Below the pieces are notes generated by a model that saw nothing but the letters and a program-made list of their open reading frames with translations, searched no databases and was not told where the DNA came from. From NCBI RefSeq assembly GCF_000422545.1, contig NZ_AULZ01000005.1, positions 124,001 through 188,000 on the forward strand: a stretch of DNA of 64,000 nucleotides. The letters run 5' to 3'. Position numbers and translations under genes: made by a program. This DNA comes from Desulfocurvibacter africanus subsp. africanus DSM 2603. GTDB lineage: Bacteria > Desulfobacterota > Desulfovibrionia > Desulfovibrionales > Desulfovibrionaceae. This document shows, piece after piece, positions 1-9,428 of the stretch (positions within the stretch are counted from its first letter, which is position 1; each line of letters opens with the position of its first letter).

Positions 1-1
1 T

Positions 2-805
2 GAGGCCCTCGCAGACTCGGCCCCCATCGCTCCGGAAAGAGTATATCTCGCAGATACTATCCCCCCGGTCGGCCGCAGGCCGACCGGCGAACGCGGCGGC
101 GGATTCGCCGGCGCTTTGGCCGGAGAAGACGCCGCCGATTTCCCGACCGACCCCGAGGCGTCTCCCGGTCCATCCGAACAGCGCCCTTCTGCCGCACAGC
201 GGAGGGGCCGGGGGGACGAGTTCCCCCGGCAGGGGTCTGGGGGCGGCGCCCCCAGTTCGCCTTCGCCTTCCCGCTTCGTGGTCCTCGACGTGGAGACGCG
301 CCGCTCGGCCGCCGAGGTCGGCGGCTGGCACAGGGCGCGGGACATGGGCGTGAGCGTGGCCGTGGCTTATGACTCGACCACGGATGTGTTTCATACGTTC
401 GGGCAGGACGAGCTGGACGGCCTGTGCGAGCTGCTGTCCGGCGTGGAGCTGGTGGTGGGCTTCAATGTGCGCCGCTTCGACTACGCAGTGCTCTCGGGCT
501 GCGTGGAGTATGACTTCCTGCGGCTAAAGACTCTGGACATGCTGGAGCACGTCAAGCGGCGGTTGGGCTATCGGCTGGCCCTGGACCATTTGGCCTCGGC
601 CACGCTGGGAGCCGGCAAGAGCGCAGACGGGTTGCAGGCTCTGGCTTGGTGGAAGGAAGGCCGGGTGGATCTCATTGCCGAGTACTGCCGGGCCGATGTG
701 CGCATCACTCGCGACCTGTACCTGTTCGGCCGGGACAAAGGCCACCTGCTGTTCAAAAACAAAGCCGGCAGCCTGGTGCGCCTGCCGGTGGACTGGACTG
801 GTTAG
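2..805 (+). CDS. DEDD-type exonuclease (RNase H-like fold), 5' end outside or uncertain
   Basis: The reading frame is open from the left edge, so the gene may begin outside the window; a TTG at 116 is the first annotatable start inside it. The last ~170 residues form an RNase H-like 3'-5' exonuclease domain. They show VLDVETRR (first acidic pair), GFNVRRFDY (N..D) and a final YCRADVRITRDLY (Asp). YprB/MrfB-type exonucleases that partner a DUF1998 helicase look like this, and such a helicase could lie upstream or be fused; that is inference. The ~90 residues before the domain are low-complexity, and part of them is encoded by an intergenic-type repeat (208-254), so this segment is probably linker or non-coding. 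No good ribosome site lies in front of the catalytic domain. Confidence 0.6.
   Translation, partial: EALADSAPIAPERVYLADTIPPVGRRPTGERGGGFAGALAGEDAADFPTDPEASPGPSEQRPSAAQRRGRGDEFPRQGSGGGAPSSPSPSRFVVLDVETRRSAAEVGGWHRARDMGVSVAVAYDSTTDVFHTFGQDELDGLCELLSGVELVVGFNVRRFDYAVLSGCVEYDFLRLKTLDMLEHVKRRLGYRLALDHLASATLGAGKSADGLQALAWWKEGRVDLIAEYCRADVRITRDLYLFGRDKGHLLFKNKAGSLVRLPVDWTG
208..254 (-). repeat. Double stem-loop repeat inside an open frame
   Basis: Two adjacent hairpins (CCGGGGG...CCCCCGG, then CTGGGGGC...GCGCCCCCAG) with the spacing and reverse layout of the 3'-UTR repeat family found throughout this window. It is the only copy that falls inside an open coding frame and the only one that opposes the reading direction of the gene around it. 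Confidence 0.6.
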
Positions 806-891
806 GTATAGGACCGTCGGGCCTGGATATTTGCGGTGAAATCCACCACAATCCGCACGTCCTGAACGCCGATGCGCGGCACAAGGTATGC

Positions 892-1800
892 ATGGGCGGC
901 AGCGTGGAAGAATATCTGCTCATAGCCGACCTGGCCAAGGCTGCGGGAATGGCCAGGAATATCGTGCGCCGCTACGTGAAGTCCTTTCCGAGACTCTTTC
1001 CGGGCAAGCGCTTCGGCCGTGTCACACGTTATCCGGAAGCGTCGGTCGAAACGTTGCAGCGCATCGCGGAGCTCTACCGCGAGGGCCTTAACGCCGCCGA
1101 GATCAAAAAGCGCCTGACCGGAGCAGAGCCTGGTGAGCGCGAGAAGTCAGCTCAATCAGGGATTGCTCCGGTAGTTGAGTCAAAGACAGCCCTGGAGCCT
1201 GCTGAAGGCGCTGTTCGAGATGCGGCCCGAAACGAGGCCGATGATGAGCGAATCGTGGAGTTGTCCACCGAACTACGCAGATTGACCGGGGAGCTGGACG
1301 CCGTACGCCAGGAGGCCGTGCGGCTGGCCGGGCAGGTGAACCAGTTGACTCGGGACCGCCTGGAAAACCTGGAGCGGCAAGAGCGTCTGGAAGCGCGCCT
1401 GAACGAGCTCGAGGCCTTGCAGGGTCCGCCTGCGGAGTTCCTGCGCCTGCCCCTGGTGTTCCGTTCGGAGCAGGGCGAATACCTGGGTGTGACCGATAAG
1501 CAGAGCAGCCAGCATTTCAGCCTGCGCGACTTCGTCTGCATCATCCACAAAAACGCCGGCGGCCGCACTGACGTGGACACGAGCTGGCAACGCTCCGGCA
1601 ACGCAGGCTGGCGGCTGATCATCCGCGAAATAGCCTCGGTCACGGGTCGCAGCAAGAGCCATTACGTGGACGTGGAGCGCTTCGCCACGCCCAAGGGCAA
1701 CCTCGTGGCCAAGCTCATGGACCTGTGCTTCGACGGCCAGACCATGCCGCCGTTCTTCGTCTACGAGCTGTTCCGGCAGATCGGCCGGGACTTCACTTAA
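892..1800 (+). CDS. MerR-like HTH protein with central coiled coil
   Basis: 302 residues from the ATG at 892. The frame stays open further upstream, but that part overlaps the preceding gene and looks unlike protein. Residues 1-60 resemble a MerR-type winged helix: a helix-turn-helix (LIADLAKAAGMARNIVRRYV), then a wing with RYPEASVETLQRIAELYREGL. Residues ~105-180 are rich in E, R, L and Q with heptad spacing (a coiled coil, probably for dimerisation), followed by a conserved-looking ~95-residue C-terminal domain containing YLGVTDKQSSQHFSL. Cytoplasmic DNA-binding or scaffold protein; the target is unknown. The C-terminal domain is not one I recognise. Confidence 0.72.
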   Translation: MGGSVEEYLLIADLAKAAGMARNIVRRYVKSFPRLFPGKRFGRVTRYPEASVETLQRIAELYREGLNAAEIKKRLTGAEPGEREKSAQSGIAPVVESKTALEPAEGAVRDAARNEADDERIVELSTELRRLTGELDAVRQEAVRLAGQVNQLTRDRLENLERQERLEARLNELEALQGPPAEFLRLPLVFRSEQGEYLGVTDKQSSQHFSLRDFVCIIHKNAGGRTDVDTSWQRSGNAGWRLIIREIASVTGRSKSHYVDVERFATPKGNLVAKLMDLCFDGQTMPPFFVYELFRQIGRDFT

Positions 1801-1939
1801 GCCCTTCCCGCCTCCGCAATACGCATATCGATAAAACAATGGGCTGACCGGGCCCGTCCCCGATGATATCCTGGTTCATTGCCGCCCAAGCCGACAGGAC
1901 CGGCTGCCTGATCGCGGCAAGAGCAAACCAGGAGGCCGC

Positions 1940-2932
1940 ATGCCCTTCGCCATGCCCCCAAGAACACATACGCATGAAGGTCGGGAACGCCGCGTCGGCG
2001 TGGAACTCGAGTTCGCGGGCTTGGGTTTTCCGGAGATCATCGCGGCGGTGCGGGAGGTTTACGGCGGCACGGCCAAATCCGAGAACCGCTTCCTGCACAA
2101 AATCGAGGGGACGAGCCACGGAACCTTCGGCGTTGAGTTGGATTCGTCCATCTTCAAGCAGGAGCGCTATTTGAAGTTGCTGGACCGGATCGGCATCCAT
2201 CTGCACGAGCTGGACACGGGCGACCTGGTGGAAGGTGTCCTGGAACGCGTGGCCGCCACGGTCATCCCCTACGAGGTCGTCACGCCGCCCATCCCCTTGT
2301 CCGAGTTGGACAGCGTTGAGCGCCTCCGGGACGCTTTGCGGGCGCGCGGGGCCGAAGGCACGGGCGAATCGCTCCTGTATGCCTTTGGGCTGCATTTCAA
2401 CATCGAGCTGCCCGATCTGGAACGCGAAACCATTCTCAGCCTGCTCAAGGCCTACCTGCTCCTGGAGGAGTGGATCGCCGAGGAGTCGGACATCGACTTG
2501 AGTCGGCGCGTGACGCCATTCATAGAGGAATTTCCGCACGATTACCGGGCCAGGGTCGTGGACCAGAACTATCAACCCGACCTGTCCGCACTCATGGCGG
2601 ACTACCTGGAGGCGAACCCCACGCGCAACCGTTCCCTGGACCTGCTCCCGCTATTATGTCAGCTCAACTGTGAGCTGGTGCGACGCTATCCGGTGGAAAG
2701 TCATCTCATCAAACCCAGGCCTGCCCTGCACTACCGCCTGCCCAACTGTCGGCTCGACGATCCTGAATGGAACGTGGCCGACGAGTGGTCCCATTGGGTG
2801 AGCGTGGAGAAGCTGGCCGAGGACAGGGACAAGCTGGAGGCCATGGGCCGTGAATATGTCAGTCGCCCGGGCTTTCCCCGGAACCTGCTGACTCCGGATT
2901 GGCCTGAGACGGTACGTAGGTTGCTGCGCTGA
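1940..2932 (+). CDS. Amidoligase-family enzyme (Amidoligase_2-like)
   Basis: 330 residues. The N-terminal RRVGVELEFAGLGFPEI resembles the start of the amidoligase family related to glutamine synthetase and gamma-glutamylcysteine ligase, where the two Glu residues bind metal-ATP. GTFGVELDSSIF and YAFGLHFNIELP (His plus acidic pair) fit later active-site strands. The family is predicted to make ATP-dependent amide bonds, for example on peptidoglycan peptides or small secondary metabolites. The stop overlaps the start of the next gene (TGATG), so the two are translationally coupled with a glutamine-amidotransferase-like hydrolase. Substrate unknown. A start a few codons downstream is possible. 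Confidence 0.82.
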   Translation: MPFAMPPRTHTHEGRERRVGVELEFAGLGFPEIIAAVREVYGGTAKSENRFLHKIEGTSHGTFGVELDSSIFKQERYLKLLDRIGIHLHELDTGDLVEGVLERVAATVIPYEVVTPPIPLSELDSVERLRDALRARGAEGTGESLLYAFGLHFNIELPDLERETILSLLKAYLLLEEWIAEESDIDLSRRVTPFIEEFPHDYRARVVDQNYQPDLSALMADYLEANPTRNRSLDLLPLLCQLNCELVRRYPVESHLIKPRPALHYRLPNCRLDDPEWNVADEWSHWVSVEKLAEDRDKLEAMGREYVSRPGFPRNLLTPDWPETVRRLLR

Positions 2933-3720
2933 TGCGAAGGCCGCTGGTGGGCGTCACGGGACCGGACAAGGGCGGCCTGGCGGCTTGGCTGTGCACATGG
3001 TTGGCCATTCGGCGCGCGGGCGGCAAGGCCTGCCGCATAACCCCGTCCCGGCAACACCCCGTGGATATCGATGCGCTCGTCCTTGGTGGCGGCTCGGACG
3101 TGGATCCGCGCCATTACGGCCAGGAACGGCTCGAGTTGGAGGAATCGATACGCGAGCAGAAGGGCGAGCGGGTCTGGTGGCGGCGCTGGCTCAACATCGG
3201 GCTTTTTCCGCTCCTGTGGCTCCTGCGCTTGGTGCTCAGCACCCGGCAGGCCCCGGCCGTGGACCACGCCCGCGACGAACTGGAGCTGAAGATGCTCGGC
3301 GCGGCCCTGCTGCGCCAAATTCCTGTCCTGGGCATCTGCCGCGGCGCGCAATTGCTCAACATAGGACTTGGCGGCAGCCTGCATCAGGAGCTGTCGGCCT
3401 TTTACACCGAGATCCCGCAGGTGCGCACTGTCTTTCCGCGCAAGGAGGTGCTGCTGGAGCCCGATTCGCGCCTGGCGGGCATCCTGGGCGCGACTTCGGC
3501 CAGGGTCAACGCCCTGCACGACCAGGCCGTCAAGACGCTGGGCAGCGATCTGCGCGTCGTGGCCCGCGAGCCTTCGGGAGTCGTGCAGGCCATCGAGCAC
3601 ACGCGCCAGCCCCTGGCTCTGGGCGTGCAGTGGCACCCGGAGTTCATGCCCCAGATAGCCAGCCAGCAGAACATCTTTCGGGCTTTGGTGCGGCAGGCCG
3701 CCCGGCAGCCGGGCGAATGA
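2932..3720 (+). CDS. Class I glutamine amidotransferase / gamma-glutamyl hydrolase (peptidase C26)
   Basis: 262 residues. It carries the nucleophile elbow LGICRGAQLLNIGLGGSL (catalytic Cys), the VLGGGSDVDP strand and the GVQWHPEFMP motif (catalytic His-Glu), as in PuuD-like gamma-glutamyl-GABA hydrolases. About 50 residues between the GGGSDV strand and the nucleophile are unusual: a basic-hydrophobic stretch (RVWWRRWLNIG, FPLLWLLRLVLS) that could be amphipathic or membrane-contacting. It shares one base with the amidoligase gene. Amidoligase and amidotransferase-like genes are known to co-occur; the likely role is removing or recycling the amide or gamma-glutamyl product made by the upstream enzyme. 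Confidence 0.85.
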   Translation: MRRPLVGVTGPDKGGLAAWLCTWLAIRRAGGKACRITPSRQHPVDIDALVLGGGSDVDPRHYGQERLELEESIREQKGERVWWRRWLNIGLFPLLWLLRLVLSTRQAPAVDHARDELELKMLGAALLRQIPVLGICRGAQLLNIGLGGSLHQELSAFYTEIPQVRTVFPRKEVLLEPDSRLAGILGATSARVNALHDQAVKTLGSDLRVVAREPSGVVQAIEHTRQPLALGVQWHPEFMPQIASQQNIFRALVRQAARQPGE

Positions 3721-3763
3721 AGGTCTTGCCCCTGCGCTCGCACGTTCCGGCGCGCCTTCCCGC

Positions 3764-6700
3764 TCAGTTCTTGGCCAACAGGAGCCGGATGAGAGCCTTG
3801 GCCTCCTCCCGCGCCACCGGCCGGGAAAACATGAACCCCTGAGCCTCATCGCAGTCCAGGTCACGCAAGGTCTGGAGCTGTGAGGCCAACTCCACGCCCT
3901 CGGCCACCACACCGAGACCCAGGTTGCGGGCCAGGGAGAGAATGGTGCGGATGATCTCCAGATTGTCGCCGGTTCCCTGCAGGCCGCTGATAAAGGAACG
4001 GTCGATCTTGAGCATGTCTATGGGGAAGCGTTGCAGGTAGGACAGCGAGGAGTAGCCCGTGCCGAAGTCGTCGATAACCAGGGCAACTCCCAGCGCCTTG
4101 AGCTCGTTGAGTTTATCCACCGTGGCCTTGACGTCCTGCATGACCACGCTCTCGGTGATCTCGAGCTTGAGCCGTTGCGGGGCGATGCCCGTCTCGCGCA
4201 GCACGCCCTGGATGAACTCCACCAGATCCTCCTGCATGAGCTGCTTGCCCGAAATGTTCACGCTCATGTTCAGACCGCAGGCTTCGGGACATTCCACATC
4301 CCAGCAGGCCAGTTGCCGGCAGGCCTCGGTCAGGATCCATTTGCCCAGAGAAACGATGAGCCCGGTCTCCTCGGCCAGGGGAATGAACTCCGCCGGCTGA
4401 ACCAGGCCCCGCTCGGGGTGCTCCCAGCGCGCCAGGGCCTCGAAGCCCTCCAGTCGCCCGCTGAGCACTGAAACGATGGGCTGGTAGTGCACGCGCAGCT
4501 CCTCGTTCTGCACGGCATGGCGCAGCTCGGTTTCCAGGCGCAGCACGCGCACCGCGTTTTCGTGCATGAGGCGGTTGAATACCTTGAAACGGGCCTTGCC
4601 CATTTCCTTGGCGCGGTACATGGCGATGTCCGCGTCGCGCAGCAGATCTTCGGCGGTCATGTACTCGCGCGTGCGCAGCACCATGCCGATGCTCGCACTG
4701 GTGAAGACCGTGGTGCCCTCCACGATGAAGGGTTCCTCGATGACGCTCAGGATACGCTTGGTGATCTGGACGATTTCGCGATGGTTGCGGAACTCCTCCA
4801 GAAGCACGCCGAATTCGTCGCCGCCCAGCCGCGCAACGGTATCCATGCTGCGCAGGCAGCACTCCATGCGCCTGGAGATGCCCACCAGCAACTCGTCGCC
4901 CGCCATATGGCCCAGGGAATCGTTGACCCACTTGAAGCGGTCCAGATCCACCAGCAACACGGCGAAGCGGTAATCCGGGCGGCGCTTGGCGCGCTCCAGG
5001 GCGCGTTCCAACCGTTCGTGGAACAGCAGGCGGTTGGGGAGGCCGGTCAGGGCGTCATGGAAGGCTTGGTGCGTGAGCTGCTCCTCGAAGGCCTTGCGCT
5101 CCGAGATGTCGGAAAAGATGCTGTAGACTCCCTTGATCTTGCCTTCCATGAGCACTGGGTAGCCCACGACGGATACGGGAATGAGTTCGCCGTTCTTGTG
5201 CTTGCGCCACGTCTCGGATTGGAAGGGCCGGCCCGCCACCACCAAGCGGAAAAAGTTCTCGGCCTCCATTGCCCGTTCCTCGGGCACCAGGGCCGATCGG
5301 CTGAAGTGGCCGCGCAGCTCCTCGCGGCCGTAGCCGAAAAGCCTCTCCAGGCCGCGGTTGACGTTGAGGATCTGCCCCTCGGTGTCCAGGAGCATGATGC
5401 CCAGCGGCGAGCTTTCGAACAGTTCCTGAAAAAAGGCCCGCTGTTCCACCAAAGCCTGCTCGGCCTGCTTCACGTCCGAAAGGTCCATAAGCGAAAAGAG
5501 CGCCCGGCTGGTGCCGGGGAAGATGGCTATCGTGACGTACACGGGCTTGCCCGCGCCCAGGCGGTCGGTGAACACGGCCTCGAAGGATTGGGGCGAACGG
5601 CGCACGCCCTCCCGGAAAAGGTCGTGGCAACGCTCCACTGTTTCCAGAGCCTCGCCCATGAAGAAGTAACGGTAGGTCATGAGCGCCTCGATCTCGTCCC
5701 GGCTGTAACCGGAGAACGACTCGAACTCGCTGTTAACCAGACATATGCTCCCGTCGGTCTCGGCCACGAATAGGGCCGTGCCCGAGTTCTCGAAGAGCGT
5801 CTTGTACATGGTCTTGGAGGAGCGCAGGATCTCCTCCGCGCGCCTGCGCTCGGTGATGTCCCGGAAAGTGCCGATGCAGAAGCGTACGCTCCCCGTGGTC
5901 GCCTCGGTCACCAGCGCCTCAGCCGGGAAGCGGCTGCCGTCGGCCCGATGGCAGAGCACTTCCAGGCTGCGGCCGGCCAGGAGCTCGCGCATGAGCCCGC
6001 TGCCGTTGCCGCCCAGGATGGTGGACAGCGGCTTGCCGGCCAGATTCGCCTGATTGTAGCCGAAGGCCGCCTCGGCCGCCGGATTGCAGCCCATGACCAG
6101 CAACGAATCGCCGCCGAAGGTCACGATGGCGTCGGCCGCCGTGCGCACGATGGCCTCGGTCTTGGTCACGGCGGATTCCAGGGCGTCCATGACCTGATTG
6201 TAGCGCCTGGCGATGAGCCCAGCTTCGCTGAAAGGCTCCTCGGGCACGCGCAGGGACAGGTCGCCCGTGGCCGCTTGCTGATCCATGGCCATGAAGAGGT
6301 CGGCCAGATCGTTGCGCGCGCCATGCTCGGAGATGTTCAAGCCCACGGCCTCGTCGTCAGGCGAGACGCGCAACGGGTGCACGCGGTTCACGAGCCGCAG
6401 GAGCAGGTAGGTCAGCACAAATGACACGCCGCAGGCCGCGCCTATGCCCAGGATCTGCACCTGAATTTGGCCGGCCCTGGTCAGACCCGTGCCGATAAGC
6501 TCCGGGTTTCCCAGCAGGGCCACGGCCAAGGTGCCCCATATGCCGCAGGCCAGGTGCACGGGCACGGCTCCTATGGCGTCGTCGATGCGCAACCGATCCA
6601 GCAGCCTTTCCGAGGCTAGGCAGACCGGGCCGGCCACCAGGCCGATGATGGCTGCGCCCGTGGCGTCCACCACATGGCAGCCGGCTGTGATGGCCACCAG

Positions 6701-7513
6701 GCCGCCAAGGACGCCGTTGATGAGCCAGGCCACCCTGGGTACGGAGGTCAGCAGCCAGCCCATACCCAGGCAGGACAGGCCGCCCATGGCGCCGGCCAGG
6801 GTCGTGCGGGCGATGATGAGCGGAACGTCGGCGGTCAGGGCCAAGGAGCTGCCGCCGTTGAAGCCGAACCAGCCGAACCACAGCAGCATGGCTCCGAGCA
6901 CGGACAAAGGCAGATTCGAGGCCGTCATTTCCCTGGGTCGGCCCTGGGCGTCGAAACGCCCCTGCCTGGGACCGATGACGAGCAACGCGGCCAACGAGAC
7001 CCAGCCGCCCACGCTGTGCACCACGGTGGAGCCGGCGAAGTCCACGAAGCCCATTGCCCCCAGCCATCCCGTGAGTTCTCCGTGCCCAAGCCCGCTCCAG
7101 GCCCAATGGCCGAACAGTGGATAGATAAGGGCGGAGACGATGAAGGACACAATGACGTAGGCGGAGAAACGCATGCGCTCGGCCACGGCGCCCGAAAAGA
7201 TGGTCGTGGCCGTGCCGCAGAACATGGCCTGGAAAAAAAAGAACGCGGCGAGCCACGGCTCGCCGTCCAACGGCAACGCAAAATGGCTCCAACCCACGAT
7301 GCCGGCCGTGCTCGCGCCGAACATGAGCCCGTATCCAACGGCCCAGAAGGTGAAGACGGATATGACGAAGTCGGCCAGGTTCTTGATGGCCACATTTATG
7401 CTGTTCTTCGTGCGTGTCAGACCAGTCTCAAGACACATGAAACCGGCTTGCATGAGGAACACCAGCGAGGCCGCCATGAGAACCCAGAGCAGATCCACTG
7501 GCTCGTAGCTCAT
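3764..7513 (-). CDS. Ammonium transporter fused to PAS-PAS-PAS-GGDEF-EAL
   Basis: 1249 residues. Residues 1-380 are a complete Amt/Rh channel with about eleven membrane helices. Asp158 and His166 (VDFAGSTVVH) and His320 (GAVPVHLACG) match the AmtB binding Asp and twin-His pore residues. Then come a HAMP-like linker (~395-445) and three PAS segments (~450-555, ~565-680, ~690-805). The GGDEF domain has an intact RLGGDEF at 895-901, and the EAL domain has EALAR at 1025, with LEITESV and DDFGTGYSSL motifs. It reads as a membrane ammonium sensor that controls c-di-GMP synthesis or breakdown. No P-II gene is adjacent. Amt-kinase and Amt-GGDEF fusions are known; the three PAS units plus both c-di-GMP domains make this a large version. 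Confidence 0.93.
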   Translation of the reverse strand: MSYEPVDLLWVLMAASLVFLMQAGFMCLETGLTRTKNSINVAIKNLADFVISVFTFWAVGYGLMFGASTAGIVGWSHFALPLDGEPWLAAFFFFQAMFCGTATTIFSGAVAERMRFSAYVIVSFIVSALIYPLFGHWAWSGLGHGELTGWLGAMGFVDFAGSTVVHSVGGWVSLAALLVIGPRQGRFDAQGRPREMTASNLPLSVLGAMLLWFGWFGFNGGSSLALTADVPLIIARTTLAGAMGGLSCLGMGWLLTSVPRVAWLINGVLGGLVAITAGCHVVDATGAAIIGLVAGPVCLASERLLDRLRIDDAIGAVPVHLACGIWGTLAVALLGNPELIGTGLTRAGQIQVQILGIGAACGVSFVLTYLLLRLVNRVHPLRVSPDDEAVGLNISEHGARNDLADLFMAMDQQAATGDLSLRVPEEPFSEAGLIARRYNQVMDALESAVTKTEAIVRTAADAIVTFGGDSLLVMGCNPAAEAAFGYNQANLAGKPLSTILGGNGSGLMRELLAGRSLEVLCHRADGSRFPAEALVTEATTGSVRFCIGTFRDITERRRAEEILRSSKTMYKTLFENSGTALFVAETDGSICLVNSEFESFSGYSRDEIEALMTYRYFFMGEALETVERCHDLFREGVRRSPQSFEAVFTDRLGAGKPVYVTIAIFPGTSRALFSLMDLSDVKQAEQALVEQRAFFQELFESSPLGIMLLDTEGQILNVNRGLERLFGYGREELRGHFSRSALVPEERAMEAENFFRLVVAGRPFQSETWRKHKNGELIPVSVVGYPVLMEGKIKGVYSIFSDISERKAFEEQLTHQAFHDALTGLPNRLLFHERLERALERAKRRPDYRFAVLLVDLDRFKWVNDSLGHMAGDELLVGISRRMECCLRSMDTVARLGGDEFGVLLEEFRNHREIVQITKRILSVIEEPFIVEGTTVFTSASIGMVLRTREYMTAEDLLRDADIAMYRAKEMGKARFKVFNRLMHENAVRVLRLETELRHAVQNEELRVHYQPIVSVLSGRLEGFEALARWEHPERGLVQPAEFIPLAEETGLIVSLGKWILTEACRQLACWDVECPEACGLNMSVNISGKQLMQEDLVEFIQGVLRETGIAPQRLKLEITESVVMQDVKATVDKLNELKALGVALVIDDFGTGYSSLSYLQRFPIDMLKIDRSFISGLQGTGDNLEIIRTILSLARNLGLGVVAEGVELASQLQTLRDLDCDEAQGFMFSRPVAREEAKALIRLLLAKN

Positions 7514-7661
7514 TCCTCACCCCTGGGGCTGGAAGGCAACGACAGTATTGTCGCCCTTATTCCCTATACGGAACGGGAGAATAGAATTTACATAAATGGA
7601 AGTAAAGACGAACTCAGATGGAAAAGAGCCTGCAATGTCTATTGGATCGCTTCCGATATGC

Positions 7662-7701
7662 TAAAAGCAGCCCGTGGAGAAGGAATCGCCTCTCCACGGG
7701 C
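7662..7701 (-). terminator. Intrinsic terminator of the chemoreceptor gene
   Basis: An 11-bp inverted repeat (GCCCGTGGAGA/TCTCCACGGGC, 7670-7701) lies 11 bases past the chemoreceptor stop on the minus strand and is followed there by a short T-rich stretch (GCTGCTTTTA). Confidence 0.7.
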
Positions 7702-7712
7702 GTCCAATACAT

Positions 7713-9428
7713 TTAGAATCGCTCGAATTCCTGGTCCTCGTCGTGGCCACGAGCATGGCTCATGTCCAGGGAAATGCGCTTGATGCCTGCCGGAGCCTTG
7801 GCCAGGTTCTTACCCTTGCCATTGCCATTGACGCCGGGCAGGGGCGTGGAGCGAGCCGGATCAGCAGCCCTGCGCGCCGCGGACGGCCTGTTCGCCGTCG
7901 CGGAGTCGGTCTGGCCTACCTGAAAGAAGCCGATGGTGGACTGAAGCTGCTCGGCCTGGCTGGACAACTCCTCGCTGGTGGAGGACGTCTCCTCTGCGAC
8001 GGCGGCATTCTGCTGGATGACCTTATCGAGCTGCTGGATCGCCTTGTTGATCTGCTCGGCACCGGAATTCTGCTCATTGCTGGCCGCGGCGATCTCCTGC
8101 ACCAATTCTGCCGTGCGCTGGATGTCGGGCACGATCCTCATGAGCATCTCTCCGGCCCTCACGGCGACTTGCACGCTGGCCGCCGACAGTTCGCGGATCT
8201 CGCCCGCGGCGGTTCCGCTGCGCTCGGCCAGCTTGCGCACTTCGGCGGCCACCACGGCGAAGCCCTTGCCGTGCTCGCCGGCGCGGGCAGCCTCGATGGC
8301 TGCGTTTAGGGCCAAGAGGTTCGTCTGGCGGGCGATCTCCTCGATAATGGAGATCTTCTCGGCGATCTCCTTCATGGCCTCCACGGTATGTTCCACGGCC
8401 TGGCCGCTCTCCCTGGCGTCTTTCGCGGTCTTGAGGGCCATCTGCTCGGTCTGCTGGGCGTTATCGGCATTCTGGCGGATGTTGGCGGCCATCTGCTCCA
8501 TGGAGGAGGAGACTTCCTCCACGCTTGCGGCCTGTTCCGTGGCGCCCTGCGACATGGACTCGGAGGAAGCCGACAACTCCTCGCTGCCCGAGGCTACGTT
8601 GTCCGAAGCACTCTTGACCTCCATGACGACATCGCGCAGGCAGGTGACCATGTCGTTCAAGGCCTTGGCTAACACGCCGACTTCGTCCTTCTGGTCGATA
8701 TCAAGCCGACGGGTGAAATCTCCCTCGGCCATGGCCTTGGCTAGTTCAACACCCTTGGTAAGCGGATGGACGATGCCCCGGGTCAATAAAAAGGCCAGGA
8801 ACAAGGATGCAGTCATGCCGATACAGATCATCGAAAAAATGATGACCTTAATCTTGGAATACATGGCTGCCGCACTCTTTTCGGCTTGGGCGGCCGTCTG
8901 CTCGTTTATTTCGGTAAGCTCATCCAGATGGGCGCGCATGGCGTCGAACTTATCCCTGCCCACACCCAGAGCAAGTATACGCGCCATGTCTCTGCCTTCA
9001 GCGGAATTGCTCTTCAATGCATCGAGGATTCGTTTTGATACCTCGATCCATTCTTCGCGCATGGCCTCGTACTTGGGCATCACGGCAGCTTCTTCCGCTG
9101 AAGTGGAAAGGGCCTTGAATTTTTTCCAGCGTTCATCGGCCTGTTTGAGGTTTGTCTCATGCTCGCTGAGAAGATCTTTATATATCTGTTCGCCAGGATT
9201 TGCCGAAATGAGAGAACGCTCGGCCACAATAAGCTGATGCAGGTCACGGTCCACTTGCAAGAGGTAATTGATGCTGGGCATCCTCTGTTGGAATATCTCC
9301 AGCAGAGAAGATTGTATGGAGCTCGCGCCATACCAGCCAACCAGGCCCGACGCCACAAGGAGCAAACCAAGTGTCACGAAACCACCAAGAAGCTTGCTGC
9401 CGATACGGACATTACCCATTGCCGCCAT
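7713..9428 (-). CDS. Methyl-accepting chemotaxis protein
   Basis: 571 residues. TM1 is at ~10-32, followed by a periplasmic four-helix-bundle-like sensor (~35-190), TM2 (~192-215), a HAMP domain (starting LTRGIVHPL) and a methyl-accepting signalling domain. The hairpin tip is the canonical [20 protein letters not shown] followed by [18 protein letters not shown]. The C-terminus has no CheR/CheB-binding pentapeptide (it ends QEFERF). The start is the ATG at 9428 with AGAGGTG upstream; a second ATG lies 3 codons in. No chemotaxis kinase genes are nearby, so it probably feeds a system encoded elsewhere. The ligand cannot be told. Confidence 0.95.
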   Translation of the reverse strand: MAAMGNVRIGSKLLGGFVTLGLLLVASGLVGWYGASSIQSSLLEIFQQRMPSINYLLQVDRDLHQLIVAERSLISANPGEQIYKDLLSEHETNLKQADERWKKFKALSTSAEEAAVMPKYEAMREEWIEVSKRILDALKSNSAEGRDMARILALGVGRDKFDAMRAHLDELTEINEQTAAQAEKSAAAMYSKIKVIIFSMICIGMTASLFLAFLLTRGIVHPLTKGVELAKAMAEGDFTRRLDIDQKDEVGVLAKALNDMVTCLRDVVMEVKSASDNVASGSEELSASSESMSQGATEQAASVEEVSSSMEQMAANIRQNADNAQQTEQMALKTAKDARESGQAVEHTVEAMKEIAEKISIIEEIARQTNLLALNAAIEAARAGEHGKGFAVVAAEVRKLAERSGTAAGEIRELSAASVQVAVRAGEMLMRIVPDIQRTAELVQEIAAASNEQNSGAEQINKAIQQLDKVIQQNAAVAEETSSTSEELSSQAEQLQSTIGFFQVGQTDSATANRPSAARRAADPARSTPLPGVNGNGKGKNLAKAPAGIKRISLDMSHARGHDEDQEFERF

